64,000 nucleotides of DNA from JAJDFU01 sp964641965 (GCA_964641965.1 CAZXLD010000017.1:1-64000), one strand, 5' to 3'; shown: positions 35,055 to 44,274, numbered from the stretch's first letter. The notes: a model not told the origin generated them from the sequence alone. Translations and numbers: made by a program.

Positions 35055-35849
35055 TCAGGCTGACTCAGGCGGCTGATCATACCGATGGAGTCGTAAGACC
35101 TCAATGATCTGGATAAGCTTTTCTGCATACTTGGGATCAGTAGCATAACCGGCTTTCTTGAGGCCATAGGCCCAACCTTTATAATCCATCCGATTGAGGC
35201 GAAAAAGAGGTCTGTAGCGTTTCCCTTTCAAAAATTGGGAATGATCGGTATAACTATCCCTGGCGGAAGCATAGACCTTGAACATATCATAAGCATCATC
35301 ATCTGCATAATTTCTGCACGTACAGCCTATGCATTTGGACTTACATTTTATGCCAAAATGGTTGTTGGACTCCGTGGCCAGGCGGCTACCACCTGCATCC
35401 GACTCCAATAGTCCTTGTGCCAAGGTGATACTGGCAGGTATACCGTGTAATTTCATTTCCCGAATAGCTGCGGGCGCAAATTCTTTCAGGTACGATCGGA
35501 CAACTCGAAGTTTTTCCTGGATGATGGTTGAGGGCACTTTTTTCCTTTCCAGATAGCTTTTTCCCAAAATCACGCTAAGATTCCTGATTTTTTTGGCCTG
35601 CTCTTGCTCAGCAGCACTTAAGCGACTAGCGGGTTTAGGCGATCTGACAGGCAAATTGCCTAAAATGGAAGGAAAAGGGAAAAGGTGTTCTTGATGAACT
35701 ACCCCGGGAATGGCCATTAGCCGAAAATCCAGGGAAACATCCTTTCGAAAAATCAACCAGGTCAGACAAGCCAATAAGACGACCTTAAAGAGTACATCCA
35801 CCCCCGCGAACCGGTAATTTGGAAACCAACTGCCTATTTGAGCATCCAT
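35055..35849 (-). CDS. Glucosaminidase-domain peptidoglycan hydrolase
   Basis: Protein of 264 aa with one N-terminal membrane anchor (about residues 18-34) and a C-terminal FlgJ/LytG-type beta-N-acetylglucosaminidase domain (about residues 110-255). The domain shows PAAIREMKLHGIPASITLAQ followed by GLLESDAGGSRLA, where the Glu is the expected catalytic acid. NNHFGIKCK, FKVYASARDSYTDHSQFLKG and KAGYATDPKYAEKLIQII are also typical. An unusual Cys-rich insert, KCKSKCIGCTCRNY, follows the HFGIK motif. Proteins of this type cut the glycan backbone in the periplasm. Transcribed alone, divergent from the kinase gene at 35963. Confidence 0.88.
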   Translation of the reverse strand: MDAQIGSWFPNYRFAGVDVLFKVVLLACLTWLIFRKDVSLDFRLMAIPGVVHQEHLFPFPSILGNLPVRSPKPASRLSAAEQEQAKKIRNLSVILGKSYLERKKVPSTIIQEKLRVVRSYLKEFAPAAIREMKLHGIPASITLAQGLLESDAGGSRLATESNNHFGIKCKSKCIGCTCRNYADDDAYDMFKVYASARDSYTDHSQFLKGKRYRPLFRLNRMDYKGWAYGLKKAGYATDPKYAEKLIQIIEVLRLHRYDQPPESA

Positions 35850-35962
35850 CTTTGTTTCTTTTTCACAAATATAAAACTATTTGTTTTAAAAAGTCAAACT
35901 TCAACTAGCCGTAACTTTACTTCAGATCCGACATTGAGTTCTTTTTTTAGCTTTGGCGGGTC

Positions 35963-36835
35963 ATGATATTAGTAGCAGATAGCGGTACCACCAAAACGGA
36001 TTGGTTAGGCACTGAAAAGGAAGAAACTATATTTCAGGGTCAATCCATTGGTTTGAATCCGGTTCTGTTGACTGCGCCCCAGATCGAGCATCAGGTCCGT
36101 GCTGAATTAGCTGATGCTCTGGCATGGGATTCTGTCACACAGGTATTTTTCTACGGTTCCGGGTGTGCTACAGACCTGAGGAAGCAGGTTGTATTTCAAG
36201 CATTGTCCGCTATTTTCCATTATGCCGACATTTATATAGAGCACGACCTAATAGGTGCAGCAAGAGCCTGTAGTGGAGATCAACCCGGTATTGTTTGTAT
36301 TCTGGGTACCGGATCAAACAGTTGTTACTATGATGGCGATCAAATTCAGGAACGCATGTACAGCCTGGGTTACTTGCTGGGGGATGAAGGCTCCGGAACG
36401 GACTTGGGCCGAAAACTGATTCGGGCACGATACTACAATTTGCTTGCATCAGAGCTAGAAGCCGATTTTGATCAATTCCTTCGACAAGCAATAGGAATTG
36501 AAAAAGACAGTCTGGTGGACCACCTGTATAAACTCGATTCCCACCCTCGATTCTTAGCTTCGTTTGTACCGTTCCTTGTCGAACATAAATACCATCCTGA
36601 CCTTAAAACCATCTTGGAAGAAAGTTTCACCACCTTCCTTCAACTACATGTATTGCGCTATGATCGTGCCAGGCAGGTCCCAATCCATTTTGTGGGCTCG
36701 GTTTCCTGGCTTTTCCAATCCATCCTGAAGGAATTGCTCCAAGAACATGGCCTGGTTGAGGGCAAATGGGTCCAACGACCTGTTTCGGCCCTGCTCCAAT
36801 TTCACTCGCACAAAAAAATCGAAAAACAGAAATGA
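35963..36835 (+). CDS. BadF/BadG-type ATPase, probable N-acetylglucosamine kinase
   Basis: ASKHA-fold kinase of 290 aa. The phosphate-1 motif is ADSGTTKTDWLG (residues 5-16), the phosphate-2 region ILGTGSNSCYYDG, and LGDEGSGTDLGRKLI is the sugar/ATP site loop found in eukaryotic-type GlcNAc kinases. The family phosphorylates N-acetylglucosamine, glucosamine or related sugars, so recycling of cell-wall amino sugars is plausible, in keeping with the divergent glucosaminidase gene next to it (inference). The stop codon overlaps the pfkA start in an ATGA arrangement, indicating coupled translation with a glycolytic enzyme. Confidence 0.82.
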   Translation: MILVADSGTTKTDWLGTEKEETIFQGQSIGLNPVLLTAPQIEHQVRAELADALAWDSVTQVFFYGSGCATDLRKQVVFQALSAIFHYADIYIEHDLIGAARACSGDQPGIVCILGTGSNSCYYDGDQIQERMYSLGYLLGDEGSGTDLGRKLIRARYYNLLASELEADFDQFLRQAIGIEKDSLVDHLYKLDSHPRFLASFVPFLVEHKYHPDLKTILEESFTTFLQLHVLRYDRARQVPIHFVGSVSWLFQSILKELLQEHGLVEGKWVQRPVSALLQFHSHKKIEKQK

Positions 36836-37818
36836 GTAAAACGCTTAAAAAAATAGCTGTGCTAACCTCTGGTGGCGATGCCCCGGGTATGAATGCCGCT
36901 ATTCGGGCAACCGTCCGAACAGGTGCATTTTACGGCCTGCAGATTTATGGTGTTAATCGCGGTTACGAAGGTCTAATTGACGGGAAAATACATCTGATGG
37001 AGGTGCGAGAGGTTGGTAACATCATACACAGGGGAGGGACATCTCTTAAAACGGCGCGTAGTGAACGATTCAGAACCGTTGAGGGCCGAAAACTAGCTCT
37101 GGAAACCATGCAGGCCTACGAAATTGACGCTTGTATCGTCATCGGAGGAGATGGTACCCTTACCGGCGCCAAAGTATTTACCGAAGAACATCCAGAAATC
37201 CCATTTATTGGTATTCCCGGTACGATCGACAACGATTTGTTTGGAACGGACTCCACTATTGGTTTTGATACGGCATGCAACACCGCTATTGAAGCTGTAG
37301 ACCGTATTCGAGACACTGCAGATTCCCATAACCGACTATTTTTCATCGAGGTAATGGGTCGACATTCCGGCTATATTGCATTGCATACGGCCATTGGCGG
37401 AGGAGCCAGCAGTGTCCTCATCCCAGAAACTGATACCACCATTGATCAATTGGTGGACAAGCTTAGAAAGGATGCCCGACGGAAAAAGCTGTTTAGTCTC
37501 GTAGTCGTTGCCGAAGGGAATAAAAATGGAGGAGCTGCTGAAATTGCCCGCCAGGTGCAAGAGCTACTCGATTCCTATGAAATCAAGGTTACCATTATAG
37601 GGCACTTGCAACGGGGGGGGGCTCCATCCAGTGCCGATCGGGTTTTGGCGAGTAAATTGGGTTATGGTGCTGTGGAAGGGCTATTAAATGGGCATTACAA
37701 CACCATGACCGGCTTGGTCAACAATAAGCTGATTTACACTCCTTTAAATGAGGTAATCCAAAACTCAACTTCACCGGGTTCTACTTGGATTCGACTGGCA
37801 GAGGTCTTGGCGGTATAA
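36832..37818 (+). CDS. pfkA: ATP-dependent 6-phosphofructokinase
   Basis: Glycolytic kinase making fructose-1,6-bisphosphate, 328 aa, the usual bacterial length. The start is the ATG at 36832 overlapping the previous stop; the frame is open to 36766 without homology. Key motifs are LTSGGDAPGMNAAIRA (nucleotide loop), GGDGTLTGA, and PGTIDNDLFGTDSTIGFDTA with the catalytic Asp, followed by EVMGRHSGYIAL and GHLQRGGAPSSADRVLA. The Gly in GGDGT and the Gly in PGTIDND point to ATP rather than pyrophosphate as donor. Its 3' end overlaps the convergent membrane-protein gene by 38 bp. Confidence 0.96.
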   Translation: MSKTLKKIAVLTSGGDAPGMNAAIRATVRTGAFYGLQIYGVNRGYEGLIDGKIHLMEVREVGNIIHRGGTSLKTARSERFRTVEGRKLALETMQAYEIDACIVIGGDGTLTGAKVFTEEHPEIPFIGIPGTIDNDLFGTDSTIGFDTACNTAIEAVDRIRDTADSHNRLFFIEVMGRHSGYIALHTAIGGGASSVLIPETDTTIDQLVDKLRKDARRKKLFSLVVVAEGNKNGGAAEIARQVQELLDSYEIKVTIIGHLQRGGAPSSADRVLASKLGYGAVEGLLNGHYNTMTGLVNNKLIYTPLNEVIQNSTSPGSTWIRLAEVLAV

Positions 37819-38683
37819 ACTGCAGCCCCATCCAAAAAGCAAGCGCTAAGGGGACCATACCGTGCGGCAACCGAAATAAAGTCTCCGGCCCCCATTGATG
37901 CATCAAATAGAGAAAGGGCATATCCCCAATGGGAGCCACTACCCTGGCAGTAGCCGTAGCGAATCCCCAAAGGGCTGCATATAAGGCACCATATTTACCA
38001 AACCTAGATCCACTGAACAAGAGAAAAGCTACCCCAAAATCTAATAGCCCCATGATCCAAAGAAATTGGCGTGCCCCAGCTTCGCCTATACCCAAAATGG
38101 ACATGGTCATATTGACAAAATGTCCGGGTACCGGAAGTATTCCTGCTGCGAAAAGGCCATGGCCTATAAAAGTAGCAGCCACTGCCACTTTTCCAAGTAG
38201 CAACCAGTTGGATTTAAGTCCATTTTGCACAACGCCAAGAACCAGAAACGGTAAGGTTACCTGTATGGCTAATTCCATGGCTACGATTAGGGAAGGGTAA
38301 CCCGCCTTGACTTTTGCAATCCAAAGAAAAAACATCAATACCCCTCCGACAATTAGCCCAGTATTTCGAATGGGTCTTAAGCTCCAACCCACAAGCAATG
38401 CAAAGGCTGAAATCCAAAAGAGAACGCCCATACCCTGGATGGTCCCTTGAATGAATTGGTCAACTTGAAGACTGGTGGCAAATTGATCCCATTCTATTCC
38501 GAAAAGCCCCAAAACCGGTTCCATCAATTTTTGATCCCAAAGGATGGCCCGGTACGGAGTTTCCCAAAAGATATGTTGCCAACCGCGTCCCACAAACTGG
38601 AAAATGGCAGCCCACCGAAGCAGCATTACCACAGAGAAGGGTTCAAATGGCACAACTGGCCTACGTTTAGAAATGGATCCCAC
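37781..38683 (-). CDS. Multi-pass membrane protein of unknown function
   Basis: Hydrophobic protein of 300 aa with about eight predicted membrane helices and short loops. The first helix region, VMLLRWAAIFQFVGRGWQHI, and the later VAATFIGHGLFAAGILPVPG resemble each other (helix with a central G-x-G/H element), hinting at an internal duplication of a four-helix unit as in DoxX-like proteins; this is a weak impression. No catalytic motif is seen. Its 3' end overlaps the pfkA 3' end by 38 bp on the opposite strand. Hydrophobic pattern and length argue that it is real. Confidence 0.7.
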   Translation of the reverse strand: MGSISKRRPVVPFEPFSVVMLLRWAAIFQFVGRGWQHIFWETPYRAILWDQKLMEPVLGLFGIEWDQFATSLQVDQFIQGTIQGMGVLFWISAFALLVGWSLRPIRNTGLIVGGVLMFFLWIAKVKAGYPSLIVAMELAIQVTLPFLVLGVVQNGLKSNWLLLGKVAVAATFIGHGLFAAGILPVPGHFVNMTMSILGIGEAGARQFLWIMGLLDFGVAFLLFSGSRFGKYGALYAALWGFATATARVVAPIGDMPFLYLMHQWGPETLFRLPHGMVPLALAFWMGLQFIPPRPLPVESK

Positions 38684-38925
38684 AATCTAGATTCAAAGTC
38701 TTGAAAAGCTTCGGGTGATAATTTCACAGTAATTTAGATAATTTCAAATTGTTTTGGCTTCATTACGTTCCAAGCTCACACAAGCTCATTTTCAATATCC
38801 GTTATACCGTTTTAAATTGAGAAGGTCCTGCGACAGAAATTGAAATAAATGTGAAGACCCTACGCTTTTAGTCTTTATCGATCACCCAATTTTGAATTCG
38901 TATTCTGTAAATTCAAGGATTGTAA

Positions 38926-40248
38926 ATGGAATTATCGAATAAAATTTCCAACACGTTTTTCCTATCCACATTTTGTCTGATGGCGATGCTGATCAAACCA
39001 CCCATTGGATATGGACAACGAATAGCCTCCCCCTTCGAGCCTTTCAAGTTTGAACTCCAGGAGCAGTTCCATCCGGCTGATGAAAAACTACTTCGAGATG
39101 AAATTTCGGAAATAGCTGCTATTCAGCAGGAAATGGAAAAAGAGGATCCTTGGTCTATAAAGTATTGGAATGGCTCTTATCCTTCTTATCGCTGGCATCA
39201 GCTGCTCATGCAAATAAGCCGAAACCACAAAGGCCATAAAAACGGAGGTCGGGTAGTCATCATGCATCTTTCGATCTATGACGCCATGGTGGAGGTTTGG
39301 AAGCACAAAAAAGCTCATTTCCAAAAAGCGGCCTACCAGTATGACCCTCGGATAAAGGGACTCGAGTCGGAACAAGATTATTCCGCATTTATTTGCGAAT
39401 GGAGTGCAGCTGCAGGGGCCGCACATCGGGTCATCGCACATTACTTTCCGGAGCAAAAAAAATTGCTCGATAGCCAACTCACCGCCTTTAAATCTGCCCG
39501 TCTGGCCACGGGGATCCAGTTTCCCGCTGACATTGAAATGGGCTTGGAAATCGGACAAAAAATAGCCAATCAATACATTGAATACGCAAAAAATGATCGA
39601 ACAGACCGCCGCTGGGAAGGGATTGTACCCAAAGCGGATAGTCTCTGGTCTGGGAATCCTAGCCCCTGGGACCCCATGAAAAGGCAATGGAAGCCGCTCA
39701 CACTTGATCGGCCTGATCAGTTCAGGCCAGATCCACCTCCTACAGACTGGTCTTCCGATATGGAGGAGCTCAGGCGATTTAATGCAGCACATCAAACCAG
39801 TGAAATAGCCTGGAAGTGGAAAAGTGAGCCGGTCTGGGATCGGCTGATCGAACGAAAAGTGCTGGAATACAACCTGGATCCATTGGAAGCCGCTTTTGCG
39901 AATGCAGTTTTTCACACGGCACGTTTCGATGCTATCATAGCCGCATGGGATGGAAAATACCATTATTGGGGAATCCGACCTTTCCAGTACGACCCTTCTT
40001 TCCAACCCATTTTGGTGGACACCCCTAATTTCCCAGGCTATCCTGCTGGACATACTACAGTCGCCGGATCCATCGCTAGAGTGCTCTCGTTCCTGTTTCC
40101 CAGGGATGAACTATTATTTTCCGAGCTCGCTAAAGAGTGCTCGGAATCCCGTTTTGAAGGAGGAGTACATTTTCGCACCGATAATGAAGTGGGATTGGAA
40201 GTAGGTAATCAAGTCGGGCAGCAGGTTATAAACACTTTCACAAAATGA
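38926..40248 (+). CDS. Secreted vanadium-haloperoxidase / PAP2 superfamily protein
   Basis: Exported protein of 440 aa with a signal segment (about residues 9-30, ending GYG). The C-terminal part carries the phosphate/vanadate-binding triad: KYHYWGIRPFQ (Lys plus Arg-Pro), FPGYPAGHTTVAGS (His of the PxGH motif) and ESRFEGGVHFRTDNEVG (Arg, His and a nearby Asp). This layout is that of vanadium-dependent haloperoxidases and related PAP2 acid phosphatases. Which activity it has cannot be settled by eye. Two N-terminal helices are rich in His and Trp (YRWHQLL, AAHRVIAHYF). It stands alone, with no partner genes. Confidence 0.82.
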   Translation: MELSNKISNTFFLSTFCLMAMLIKPPIGYGQRIASPFEPFKFELQEQFHPADEKLLRDEISEIAAIQQEMEKEDPWSIKYWNGSYPSYRWHQLLMQISRNHKGHKNGGRVVIMHLSIYDAMVEVWKHKKAHFQKAAYQYDPRIKGLESEQDYSAFICEWSAAAGAAHRVIAHYFPEQKKLLDSQLTAFKSARLATGIQFPADIEMGLEIGQKIANQYIEYAKNDRTDRRWEGIVPKADSLWSGNPSPWDPMKRQWKPLTLDRPDQFRPDPPPTDWSSDMEELRRFNAAHQTSEIAWKWKSEPVWDRLIERKVLEYNLDPLEAAFANAVFHTARFDAIIAAWDGKYHYWGIRPFQYDPSFQPILVDTPNFPGYPAGHTTVAGSIARVLSFLFPRDELLFSELAKECSESRFEGGVHFRTDNEVGLEVGNQVGQQVINTFTK

Positions 40249-40568
40249 GGGAGTCCATAAGAGATTATGCCAACTAATCCTCTTCGAACCGGCAAAGCGA
40301 AGATGCCATGGATTAAAGATAGTTACCAATTGTGTTTCAAAATGGCACCCATCTTTTGATCGTATAAATTTTCACGGCGGGCAATTGAAAATTTAATATA
40401 CCCGGTACTACACGCCTAACCCTTGATTCAGACAATAGAAGATCAACCATAGATTTTTTGCCCCTGGTTGTAGTGCTCAAGAACCTACAATCTGAGGCCT
40501 TGAACCACTGAAAGAAAACCTTTGAATTTAGGGCGTACGCGAATCAGAGGTTTGCCTAACATTGGTTA
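40249..40568. other. Intergenic stretch without recognisable gene
   Basis: About 320 bases between converging haloperoxidase-like and prfB genes. No ORF, clear terminator, RNA or repeat was found. Confidence 0.45.
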
Positions 40569-41658
40569 CTAATTGCTACTTGGATCTCCATGCATTAGCC
40601 ATGCTTTCAAGAAGGCATCCAAATCACCATCGAGGACGGCATCCACCTGAGAGGTCTGGTGATTGGTGCGATGATCCTTTACCCGCCGGTCGTCCAGTAC
40701 ATAACTACGGATTTGAGATCCCCACTCATTAGCCATTTTTCCGGCCTCTACTTCCTTTTTCTCGGATTGTTGCCTTTCAAGTTCACGCTCATACAGCCGG
40801 GACTTGAGCATCTGCAGCGCCTTATCGCGATTCATATGTTGGGAACGCTCCTGCTGGCACTCCACCACAATGCCCGAAGGCAAATGCCGGACACGGACTG
40901 CGGATTCAGTTTTGTTAACATGCTGACCGCCCGCACCGCTCGACCGAAATGTGTCCCATTCGAGATCAGCTGGATTAATCTCCACTTCGATTCGTTCATC
41001 GACCATAGGATGTACAAATACAGAGGAAAAAGAAGTCATCCGCTTGCCTTGAGAATTGAAAGGACTCACGCGCACCAAACGATGCACGCCATTTTCACCT
41101 TTAAGCATCCCGTAGGCGAAATCACCGTTTATTTCCAAAGAAGCGTTTTTTACTCCAGCTACATCTCCATCCTGTCGATTTAGTTCGCTTACCTTAAAGC
41201 CGTTCTTCTCCGCCCACATGGTGTACATCCGTAGCAACATGGCAGACCAATCATTACTTTCAGTACCACCAGCTCCGGAATTGATTTCAAGCACAGCACC
41301 CAATTCGTCTTCCTGCTTGTTAAGCGTGGAACGAAATTCAAGATCTTCAGTTGCTTCCAGGGCTTTTTGGTAAGCAGACTCCACCTCTTCCTCTGAAGCT
41401 TCCTCCGCCTCAAAGAACTCCTGCATTACCTCAACTTCCTCTACTTTGGAATGGACAAGCTCAAATTGGCGCACCCAGCCTTTGTGGCTTTTAAGGGTTT
41501 TCATCACTTTTTCTGCAGCCTCCGGATCGTTCCAAAAATTGGGATCTAGTGTGAGCTGTTCTTTTTCTTCAATTTGGATAAGACGTTCATCGACGTCAAA
41601 GATACCTCCTTAACGAGGCCATGCGATCCTTCAGGTTCTTAAGTTGATCGGTAGTCAT
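40569..41658 (-). CDS. prfB: Peptide chain release factor 2, with programmed +1 frameshift
   Basis: Terminates translation at UGA and UAA. The real gene starts at the ATG at 41658 (MTTDQLKNLKDRMASLRRYL). After 20 codons it meets an in-frame TGA (41598-41596) and must shift +1 to continue as DVDERLIQIEEKEQL to 40569, giving 362 aa. Domains in order: helical N-terminus with PNFWNDPEAAEKVMK; GAVLEINSGAGGTESNDWS; the stop-codon tripeptide SPF in RLVRVSPFNSQGKR; and the catalytic GGQ in SSGAGGQHVNKTES. The overlap of SD-like AGGAGG, CTT and TGA is the classic autoregulatory site: low RF2 favours the shift. Confidence 0.97.
41596..41610 (-). promoter_or_regulatory. prfB programmed frameshift site
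   Basis: On the minus strand the sequence reads AGGAGGTATCTTTGA. AGGAGG is the Shine-Dalgarno-like stimulator, TAT the spacer, CTT the slippery codon and TGA the in-frame stop. It matches the E. coli prfB site except for one base in the stimulator, with the same spacing. The downstream coding frame resumes at GAC (41597-41595). Confidence 0.95.
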
Positions 41659-41755
41659 GACGATAAAATTTTGGTTGAACAATTGATTTCACAATTGAAC
41701 CTGTACCGGATAGAGCACCTGCTGTTAAAGGTCCACTGTATCCGGAAACTAAAAT

Positions 41756-41788
41756 GGAGCGTACACTCAATAACTGAACGTACACTCC
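41756..41788 (-). terminator. Possible terminator after the FKBP gene
   Basis: GGAGCGTAC (41756-41764) and GTACACTCC (41780-41788) pair over nine bases with one mismatch on the plus strand (a G-U pair in the leftward RNA). Read leftward, ATTTTAGTTT follows. This is a weak intrinsic terminator between the FKBP gene and prfB. Confidence 0.4.
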
Positions 41789-41804
41789 TGATTAACAGCT
41801 TAAT

Positions 41805-42644
41805 CTATTCTTTGATCTCCAATAATTTTACATAGAAGATCAAGTCGCTGGCCGGCGGTATGCCTCGTCCTCCCATTTCACCATACCCCAGTTCATAAGG
41901 AACAAACAAAACGGCCTCTGATCCTTCTTTCAATAAGGGAATACCCTTATCCCAGCCCTGGATGACGCCACCCTGACCCAGTTGAAACTCAAACGGACGG
42001 CCTTTGGTGAGTGAATTATCGAACATCTGTCCGTTCTGAAAAATTCCGTAGTAATCTACGCTGACTACAGCTGTATCGAGTGGGATTTCGCCCGCTCCTT
42101 CGGAAATGATGTAATACCCCAGGCTGTCTTCGGTGTATTGCAAGCCTTCCAGGGTACCGTCCTGAAATTGTTGGTTGATGGCTTCCAGACGGGTAGCAGC
42201 ACCTCCTGTTACTTCATCGTCCGTCTTGATTTCTGTGACCTCCAGATCGAAGTACAGCACGCTGTCCTCCGGAAACTGCTGAGCAGCCATTGGGGGTAAG
42301 GAATCAAAAGGGATAGAGATAGAGGCAGAATCACCTGGGCTCATCAACCTGATCACCTCAATAATGGGATCCATGCCACCTTCAACTTCTTCCTCCTTGC
42401 CGGTAACCCGGTAGCTGGGGGTCGGGTTGGGATTACCTCGGGTATCGGTAAGGACCTGCTCACCTACCCGTTGGGCAATGTGAAAAAAGATCCAATCACC
42501 CGTGCTAGCTTTGGTTGCATCTCCGGAAGCGTATATTTCGAATGGGAAACCGCTTTCAGTTACATCGGCTTGGTCACCATCCGTATTGCAAGCCCAAATG
42601 CCTAGGCCCATAAGGGCTGCGAATAATAGTGCTTTTACTTTCAT
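41805..42644 (-). CDS. FKBP-type peptidyl-prolyl isomerase lipoprotein
   Basis: Predicted lipoprotein of 279 aa (signal MKVKALLFAALMGLGIWAC, Cys19). The C-terminal 110 residues form a good FKBP domain: VVSVDYYGIFQNGQMFDNSL, PFEFQLGQGGVIQGWDKGIP and PYELGYGEMGGRGIPPASDL, with Asp, Trp, Tyr and Ile pocket residues. Residues about 45-150 look like a second, degraded FKBP-like domain (MDPIIEVIRLMSPGDSASI). It would help fold exported proteins at the inner or outer membrane. The DHH phosphoesterase gene lies immediately upstream (19 bp) on the same strand. Confidence 0.9.
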   Translation of the reverse strand: MKVKALLFAALMGLGIWACNTDGDQADVTESGFPFEIYASGDATKASTGDWIFFHIAQRVGEQVLTDTRGNPNPTPSYRVTGKEEEVEGGMDPIIEVIRLMSPGDSASISIPFDSLPPMAAQQFPEDSVLYFDLEVTEIKTDDEVTGGAATRLEAINQQFQDGTLEGLQYTEDSLGYYIISEGAGEIPLDTAVVSVDYYGIFQNGQMFDNSLTKGRPFEFQLGQGGVIQGWDKGIPLLKEGSEAVLFVPYELGYGEMGGRGIPPASDLIFYVKLLEIKE

Positions 42645-42663
42645 GATATTGTGATTCTTCGAA

Positions 42664-43671
42664 TTATGCTTGTTGAAGTTCTGCTTGATATTCGTGGAGG
42701 ATTTCCTTGAACTGCCTTACGGTGGGCCCGAGGCCTTTAAACGATGCTCCTCCGGCAGCATTCTTGTGTCCTCCACCCTTGAAATGTTTACGGGCGATCT
42801 CCTGCACTGAAAAATCACCTTTACTACGTAAGGAAATTTTGACAATGGTGGGTTGTTCTGTAATGAAAACAGCCAACTTTACCTGCTTAACCTTCAATAA
42901 ATAATTAACAATGCCCTCTGTATCACCACGCTGGATGTCAAAAAAGGCGTAATCCTCATTGGTCAGCGCAATGATACCCGTGTGGAAATCCGGTAAAATC
43001 TCCATCCGATTGTGCAGGCAATGGCCCAGCAAGCGAAGGTGTTTTTCCTCCAGGCTGTTGAAGATACGATCTTGCAGCTGGTAATCGTCCACACCTTGCT
43101 CCAGCAGTTTGGCAGCTACCTGAAACAAATGCGGCGAAGTACTATATTTAAAAGAACCTGTATCTGTTAATATTCCGGTATAAAGACTTTCCGCTATGTC
43201 CTCGTCCAACCACTCTTCCCATTGCATAGCAACCACAAAATCATAGACAAGTTCGCAAGTGCTGCTGGCATCTGTCCGGCAAAGCGCAAAATCAGCAAAG
43301 GGCTCCGGAAATAGATGATGATCGATCAGGACCAATTTGGCTTTTATAGTTTGAATGGCTTCGCCAACTTTATCGATCCGATCCAGGGAATTGAAGTCCA
43401 GGCAAAAGACAATTTCAGCTTTCTCAATATACCGCTGACTTTCTTCCGTCTCATTATCCCATACCAGAATCTGATCAGAGCCTTCCAAAAAATGCAGGAA
43501 TTCAGGAAATTCGGAGGGGCTAATTACATGAATCGAGTGGCCCATTTTTGACAAAAGTCTGGCCATGGCCAACGACGATCCAATAGCGTCTCCGTCTGGA
43601 TTCCGATGGGTCGTGATAACAATGTCCTTCGGGACATTCAGCAGACGTTTTAGTTGTAGCAGATTTTCCAT
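42664..43671 (-). CDS. DHH-family phosphoesterase (NrnA-like)
   Basis: Manganese-dependent phosphoesterase of 335 aa. The DHH domain shows ITTHRNPDGDAIGSSLAMAR (motif I), IVFCLDFNSLDRID (motif II), LVLIDHHLFPE (the DHH itself) and TGILTDTGSFKYST (motif IV). The C-terminal DHHA1 domain has the KGGGHKNAAGGASF loop, with a glycine-rich substrate site. NrnA-type enzymes degrade 2-5-mer RNA and 3'-phosphoadenosine-5'-phosphate; the related GdpP and PDE2 forms act on c-di-AMP, so the exact substrate is open. It is upstream of the FKBP gene with 19 bp between them, divergent from ndk. Confidence 0.9.
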   Translation of the reverse strand: MENLLQLKRLLNVPKDIVITTHRNPDGDAIGSSLAMARLLSKMGHSIHVISPSEFPEFLHFLEGSDQILVWDNETEESQRYIEKAEIVFCLDFNSLDRIDKVGEAIQTIKAKLVLIDHHLFPEPFADFALCRTDASSTCELVYDFVVAMQWEEWLDEDIAESLYTGILTDTGSFKYSTSPHLFQVAAKLLEQGVDDYQLQDRIFNSLEEKHLRLLGHCLHNRMEILPDFHTGIIALTNEDYAFFDIQRGDTEGIVNYLLKVKQVKLAVFITEQPTIVKISLRSKGDFSVQEIARKHFKGGGHKNAAGGASFKGLGPTVRQFKEILHEYQAELQQA

Positions 43672-43854
43672 TAATTCGGCCGCGAAGTTGCCAAAAATAG
43701 CTCAGTCCACCAAAAATGATTACCCGCTCCAAAGTGGATCTCAAATCAATACTTACCTTTGGTGCGCCCTACCAAAAGGGAAAACCAGGGCCTGGCTGCC
43801 AGAGCTGGGCTCAAACAACAGGAGTTACTCTATCAATCTAAAAACGAAAAAGCA

Positions 43855-44274
43855 ATGGCTGGCAACCGCACCTTTACCATGATTAAACCGGATGCTGTAA
43901 AAGCAGGGCATATCGGCGCTATCCTTCAGCAGATTAACGAGGCCGGATTCCGGATCGTAGCCATGAAACTGACCCACCTAAGCAGCGAAAAAGCCGGGGA
44001 GTTTTACGCTGTACACAAAGAACGCCCTTTCTACCAAGAGTTGGTCGGCTTCATGAGCTCCGGTCCAATCATAGCTGCTATTCTAGAAAAAGAAAATGCC
44101 GTTGAAGATTTTCGTACGCTGATCGGAGCTACCAACCCAGCAGAGGCTGCCCCCGGTACCATCAGAGCTAAATATGCTACCAGTATAGGCGAAAACGCTG
44201 TCCACGGAGCAGATAGTGATGAGAATGCACACATCGAAGGTAATTTCCATTTTGCTGGAACAGAGATGTTTTAA
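43855..44274 (+). CDS. ndk: Nucleoside-diphosphate kinase
   Basis: Equilibrates nucleoside triphosphate pools through a phosphohistidine intermediate. The ATG at 43855 gives 139 aa (MAGNRTFTMIKPDAVKAGH); upstream in-frame residues to 43759 are not conserved. Motifs are the ATP-binding Lys in MIKPDAV, the Arg in TNPAEAAPGTIRAKYA, and the catalytic His in ENAVHGADSDENA. The length and all active-site residues are normal. Transcribed alone between the divergent DHH gene and convergent mutS2. Confidence 0.97.
   Translation: MAGNRTFTMIKPDAVKAGHIGAILQQINEAGFRIVAMKLTHLSSEKAGEFYAVHKERPFYQELVGFMSSGPIIAAILEKENAVEDFRTLIGATNPAEAAPGTIRAKYATSIGENAVHGADSDENAHIEGNFHFAGTEMF

Noticed and set aside
39088..40053. 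321-codon minus-strand ORF inside the haloperoxidase-like gene
   Set aside because: Long but antisense to a gene with intact active-site motifs; cysteine-rich and unstructured.
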